Source: Hippophae tibetana (lineage: Eukaryota > Streptophyta > Magnoliopsida > Rosales > Elaeagnaceae). Taken from it: 64,000 bases of DNA. Position 1 is the stretch's first letter. Each line of letters opens with the position of its first letter. Position numbers and translations under genes: made by a program. Below are positions 60,148 to 64,000 of the stretch, piece after piece. The notes beneath the pieces are model-generated. The model saw nothing but the letters and a program-made list of their open reading frames with translations, made no database searches and had not been told where the DNA came from. The stretch spans positions 59,477,275-59,541,274 of the forward strand of contig CM072802.1 in the NCBI GenBank assembly GCA_037013495.1, in the 5' to 3' direction.

Positions 60148-60659
60148 TTGTATATCTAATTACAACAAAATAAATGTTTTGAACTTTTTTATAAATTCTC
60201 CATACTTTATAGACATAAAATATAATTAACATTAAAATTTATAAAGTGAGTTAATATTTTTTATTACAAAAAAAAAAGCTATGATAATGATATTTTTACC
60301 TTTTTTCTCTCCCTATACTTAACCATGATTTAAGAAGTAGGATTTGGTATTTTAGTGTTATTTTTATTAAATAAAAAATATATATTTGGATTTATATTAT
60401 CATATGAGTATATTACTAGCCCCCCATTTAACAAAGGGTACACCAATAGTCTAATTTAATTTTTTTTTATATAATTTTGTTCATTTAAATATAAAAACAT
60501 CTCATATCACCTTAACAGTTACGGCCAAACTCCACTATCCTCTCCCTCTTATCCTTGACATCGTTTTATTCATTTATGAATCAATCAAATTTTACTATTT
60601 ACTACAGAACAATCTAAAACTGTAAGTTTTTACTAAATGTGTAGTTAGGTCACCACCAA

Positions 60660-61700
60660 AATATATCAAAGCTAAGAACAAAGATTGTTATTTTCTCTTA
60701 GAAATAGGAAGAAACTTTCCACATAGCTTGGGATAGGTTCAAAATTTTCCTCAGTGCCTCCATCATAGTTACCCTTTTGGGAGGATGTATATAATAAGTG
60801 TATGTGAAAATTCTATTCTTATCAAAAAAATCAAAGCTGAGAGGAAATATTGTTACTTTCTCTCAAATGGAGGGAGAAACTTTCCACATAGCTTGGGATA
60901 GGTTTAAAATTTTCTTCACTTAGTGCCTCGACCGTAGCCACCCTCTACAGTTGTAGAACTAGTTTTTCTATGATAGAGTGACATAACAATGTCAATTAAT
61001 TATTGATAATGTTGTAGGAAGAGTGATAGGAGAATAGATAATCTCAGAGACTTATAATCTCTTTTAGATGTTGGGTGCTAATTCTCAACAGAAAAACTCC
61101 TAAGTGAAAAGGGATGGAGTCTATAAAATTAACTCTGGTACATAAGTATATATGCAACTTGCACATTTTACTAAGAAATTTACGGTTCCTACTACACATG
61201 CCACTACCAATAAAAAACAATGTGGATTGTGTTGTACTTTAGGACATGATATTGATACATGTCCCTACTAAGGAGAAGAAATTGCTGGACCTAAACATGT
61301 AAATGCATTAGGGGGATACCAACCAAGATCCAAGTATGACCCATAATGCAAATACCTATAACTCAAGATGGAAGAATCATCCTAATTTCTCATGGAGATA
61401 GAATGACCCTCCTTTTGCATAGAGTTCAAATCAAAAGGGCCAAGAATACAACTAACAACTACCTCAAAATCTTCCTAACAAACCAAATCTAGAGGATGAC
61501 TTGAACTCTTTCATTCATGTAAGGAGGGACAATTAATATAAAACAAATCAAAGGTTAGACTCTGTGAAGACATCTATCAAAAAGGTGAAAGTACAAGTTA
61601 AGTAGTTGACGGAACACTTATAGAAGTAAGACAAATAATAGTAGTCAAGTCTAAACAACAAATGAATTCAATGATGTGGGGACATTGAATTTACTAAATG
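60660..61700 (+). pseudogene. Ty3/gypsy gag remains (Tat/Athila-like)
   Basis: Plus-strand relics carry the retrotransposon-gag signature E-T-F-H-I-A-W-D-R-F-K, twice (near 60.71 and 60.88 kb), then a CCHC knuckle with perfect C-x2-C-x4-H-x4-C spacing (CGLCCTLGHDIDTC, from 61221). A Pro/Asn-rich tail of the type seen in Athila-like gag follows (KYDP, HPNFSW). No protease or polymerase follows. Broken at many places. Confidence 0.7.
60668..60949 (+). repeat. Direct duplication of a gag segment, 165 bp offset
   Basis: CAAAGCTAAGA...GTTATTTTCTC and AACTTTCCACATAGCTTGGG recur at 60831 and 60878 with matching order. The offset is 165 bp, equal to 55 codons, at the W-x-R-F block of gag. Confidence 0.75.
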
Positions 61701-62780
61701 ATAAAATCTTCCAAACAATGTCTTGTAGAAAATGATATATATAGTGTTGGATTGGAATTAACTCATTACTTTTGTTTTTGCTTTAAATTTAATATATTTT
61801 CATAATTATAAATATTTTTATTTTTTAATTATTGTATTTATTAGTAAAACTATTTAGGATAGATTTTTGTAGTTATTTTTGTCATTTTATTATAATTTTA
61901 AAAAATGTCTATTTTTTATTATAGTTATTTTTAATTACTTAAGGATTTGTGTTTTTATAATTGTTTACTATTTAATTTAAATTTTTTTATTAAGGAAATA
62001 TAATATAATATAATAATAATAAGAAAAGGGCGTTTAACATAAAAAAAAATTTGTGAGACGCAGTGGCAGCACCAAAATTTCACTGCCGCTGCACAGGTGT
62101 TACTACTTAAACTATCTAAATTGGGAAAACGCTCATTCCGTAGCACCAAAAATACTCCACTGCAACGTGAGAAAAAAATTTGCACACAAAAACCAACACT
62201 AACGCGTTTTATATCCACTCTCTCTCAAATTTTCTTATCTTCTTAACCAATCCTACAATTTTCTCTCCTCCCAAACACCAAATACCTCTCAAAAATTTCA
62301 TCTTTCATCCAAAACCTTCAAATATTTTCATAAAAATTTCATTCCTACCTATTTCATACCATTTCCATTGAATATGTTTTCCGAGAAACTATCAACAAAT
62401 CTTCATCTTCTTCATAGGGTGTTTTCTTAAATTCATCATCCTTAATAATAAATAATCTAAGAATGTTTTAGATTTTAAGTCTTAAATTAAATTCTCTAAA
62501 TTTTATGGATTAAAAGGAGTTCTAAACCCTAATTTGGAAAATATGATGGTAAGGAAAATTTTGAATTAATATTGTGTTGTTTTATTTGGATTTTCTTGGA
62601 ACCCTTGAATTTAGATATTATTAATTTTTATAAATGACACTAAAAAGGAAAAAAACTTAAAAAGGGAAAATAGAAGGAATTTGAGATGGTTATAATAGGG
62701 CCAAATTATCAGTTATGAGTTAAGATTTGATAAAGCTAAAAAATTAATAAAAGTTGAATTGTGGAGAGGGGGATAGATTT
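61701..62780. other. Non-coding stretch with a promoter-like segment
   Basis: About 62030-62350 is less AT-rich, has a small inverted pair (GCAGTGGCAGC facing CACTGCCGCTGC, 62060-62092), a TATA-like TTTATATCC near 62209 and a long CT-rich tract after it, as in an LTR or a leader. It could be the 5' end of the element whose coding remains follow. No LTR partner was identified. Confidence 0.35.
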
Positions 62781-63550
62781 TGATTTAGTACCAAATGTTG
62801 AATTTGAGGGTATTTCTAATGTAATAGTGTCATTAGACTAGAGAAGTTTCGTAAAAGAATTGGATGCCACAGTTAAATCAATAGTTCAAGAATTTTATGC
62901 AAACTTTCGAATACTGTCGACAATAAATTTAGAGTATGGGGTGTTCTAGTCCCATTTGAGCATTTGATATTAATGCCAATTATGGATTAAGAGACATATG
63001 TTACGGTGAGTATGAGACTTACCTAAATAATGTGGATCATGCTACAGTAAATGAAAGCCTCACAGTAGAAGGTGCTAAATAGAGTTATAATAGTGAAAAA
63101 CCTAGGGGTTTTGAAGCTAAATATTTAGATAAGATTGCTTAAATATGACAATGCTTTATTCATTCAAGACTAATTAATACTCACTACTCATTACATATGT
63201 GAATAGAGAACAAAAAATGATACTATATACCATAGCATCCCACGTGATTATAGATGTTGGAATGATAATTCACAGTAGGATGAAATTGTTTGCTAACAAC
63301 GCGCACTTAAGTTATTTCTTTCCCTAGCTTGTAACTACTTTATGTTCTAAAGTAGGGTTGATTTACCAAAAAGGTGAAGTTATGTTTTAACCTAATGAAT
63401 TGTTAAATATGACTTATTTTAATGAATTCACTTCGGGTACAAATATTGCCTAAAGGGAAAGAAGAGTCTCTTCTTCATCAAGGACAATAATGAAGGATGA
63501 AGTTCATAAATTAAATGAAAGAGTTACTTATTTGGAATATTATTAGCAAA
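62781..63550 (+). pseudogene. Plant-transposon-protein domain remains (Transposase_32/PF20167-like)
   Basis: Plus-strand relics show the landmarks of this plant domain in order: an F-Y-A-N motif (VQEFYANF, near 62.89 kb), N-A-N-Y-G-L, E-Y-E-T-Y-L-N-N-V-D, a Glu/Lys-Pro segment, I-H-S-R-x-K-L-F-A-N-N-A (near 63.27 kb) and a F-F-P..L-V-T-T-L-C-type segment. The domain occurs in gag-like regions of Athila-type LTR elements; its job is unknown. Heavily broken. Confidence 0.6.
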
Positions 63551-63569
63551 TATTATTAGCAAGCATACA

Positions 63570-64000
63570 TGATTAGTGCTCAAAAATCACTAAAATAACT
63601 ATGATTTTATTCACATTAATTGATTAAAAATATATATATTTATATGTTTTATCATATATTTATATAAATTTGTCTTTTCGGAATCACGGGTATTTTTATT
63701 GTTTTTCAGGTATTTTGGCTTAAAAACGTAACTTAAAGACTCAAATAGGAATACTTGAAGCAATACATCACAAATATATTAATAAATAAATGGCGAAAGG
63801 TCAACAAATATGCAAAAATTGGACAAAATGGGTCAAAAATATCAAAAAAGAGAAAAAGGGGAAAAACGCGCCGCCGCGCCGCCCTGCCGCCCTGCCGCCC
63901 AGCCGCGCGCGCGGGAACTGTTCATCCACGCGCGCCCAGCTGCCTCCGCGCGCGCCGATGCCATTTTGGCCCGTTTTTCACATGCAGCCACCCCATGACG
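63570..64000 (+). mobile_element. LTR of the 'TGATGAG' gypsy family, third copy, runs off the window
   Basis: Starts TGATTAGTGCTCAAAAATC and follows the heads of the LTRs at 47691 and 45715 closely (ATTAATTGATTAAAAATATA, TTTGTCTTTTCGGAATCAC, CGTAACTTAAAGACTCAAA). From about 63865 it enters its own GC-rich block. The right part is outside the window, so solo or complete status is unknown. Confidence 0.85.

Larger units (their letters stand above)
54961..60659. other. Long AT-rich spacer
   Basis: Nearly 5.7 kb of very AT-rich DNA with no open frame above background. It contains an (AAT)n run at 58639-58663 and a hairpin at 60088-60147. I saw no gene, RNA or element border elsewhere; several direct AT-rich words repeat (for example CAAAATTTTAGATTAC near 56742 and 56801). 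Confidence 0.6.

Overview
This is a strongly AT-rich stretch of a plant nuclear chromosome, most likely a eudicot. The evidence is Ty1/copia and Ty3/gypsy elements with plant-type tRNA primer sites, an integrated plant pararetrovirus (Caulimoviridae), fold-back MITEs, and one intron-rich host gene with plant-like splice sites. I saw no rRNA gene, tRNA gene, CRISPR array or bacterial-type operon.

Layout. 1-1717 is the 5' end of a Ty1/copia element on the minus strand. 1718-6594 is AT-rich spacer. 6595-7004 is a hAT-like MITE. 7117-9704 is a decayed gypsy-type relic. 12294-19394 is a large LTR element with ~1 kb LTRs and a ~4.7 kb interior without coding sequence (LARD-like). 19953-20229 is a palindromic MITE. 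21134-32500 is the only well-supported host gene. 35-37 kb holds copia pol remains, 37.0-38.3 kb a gypsy LTR with a tRNA-Asp primer site, 38.3-42.6 kb a pararetrovirus fossil, and 42.88-43.24 kb another fold-back element. 45.5-53.1 kb is a copia element whose 3' LTR was hit twice by LTRs of one gypsy family, now two solo LTRs in opposite orientation. 53.2-55.0 kb contains minisatellites and GC-richer repeat DNA. 55-60.6 kb is nearly pure AT-rich spacer. 60.66-63.55 kb holds gypsy-type gag and plant-transposon-domain relics, and a third LTR of the same gypsy family runs off the right edge.

The host gene (plus strand, CDS 21950-32104) is the centre of interest. Fourteen coding exons can be joined with consistent phases into 600 codons plus a stop. 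It encodes a plant-specific protein that I cannot name with certainty; it resembles proteins annotated as 'uncharacterized protein At4g18490-like'. Three features stand out. Its middle is built of two kinds of duplicated phase 2-2 exons in the order A-B-A-B-B. Intron 7 carries a whole ~5.4 kb antisense copia element with a perfect 5 bp target duplication, yet the flanking exons remain in phase. The last intron is a textbook U12-type AT-AC intron, read by the minor spliceosome.

All viral and LTR elements are broken fossils, described here only by position, family and parts. Coordinates of splice sites, LTR ends and target duplications were read by eye; family names rest on recalled motifs, not on database searches.
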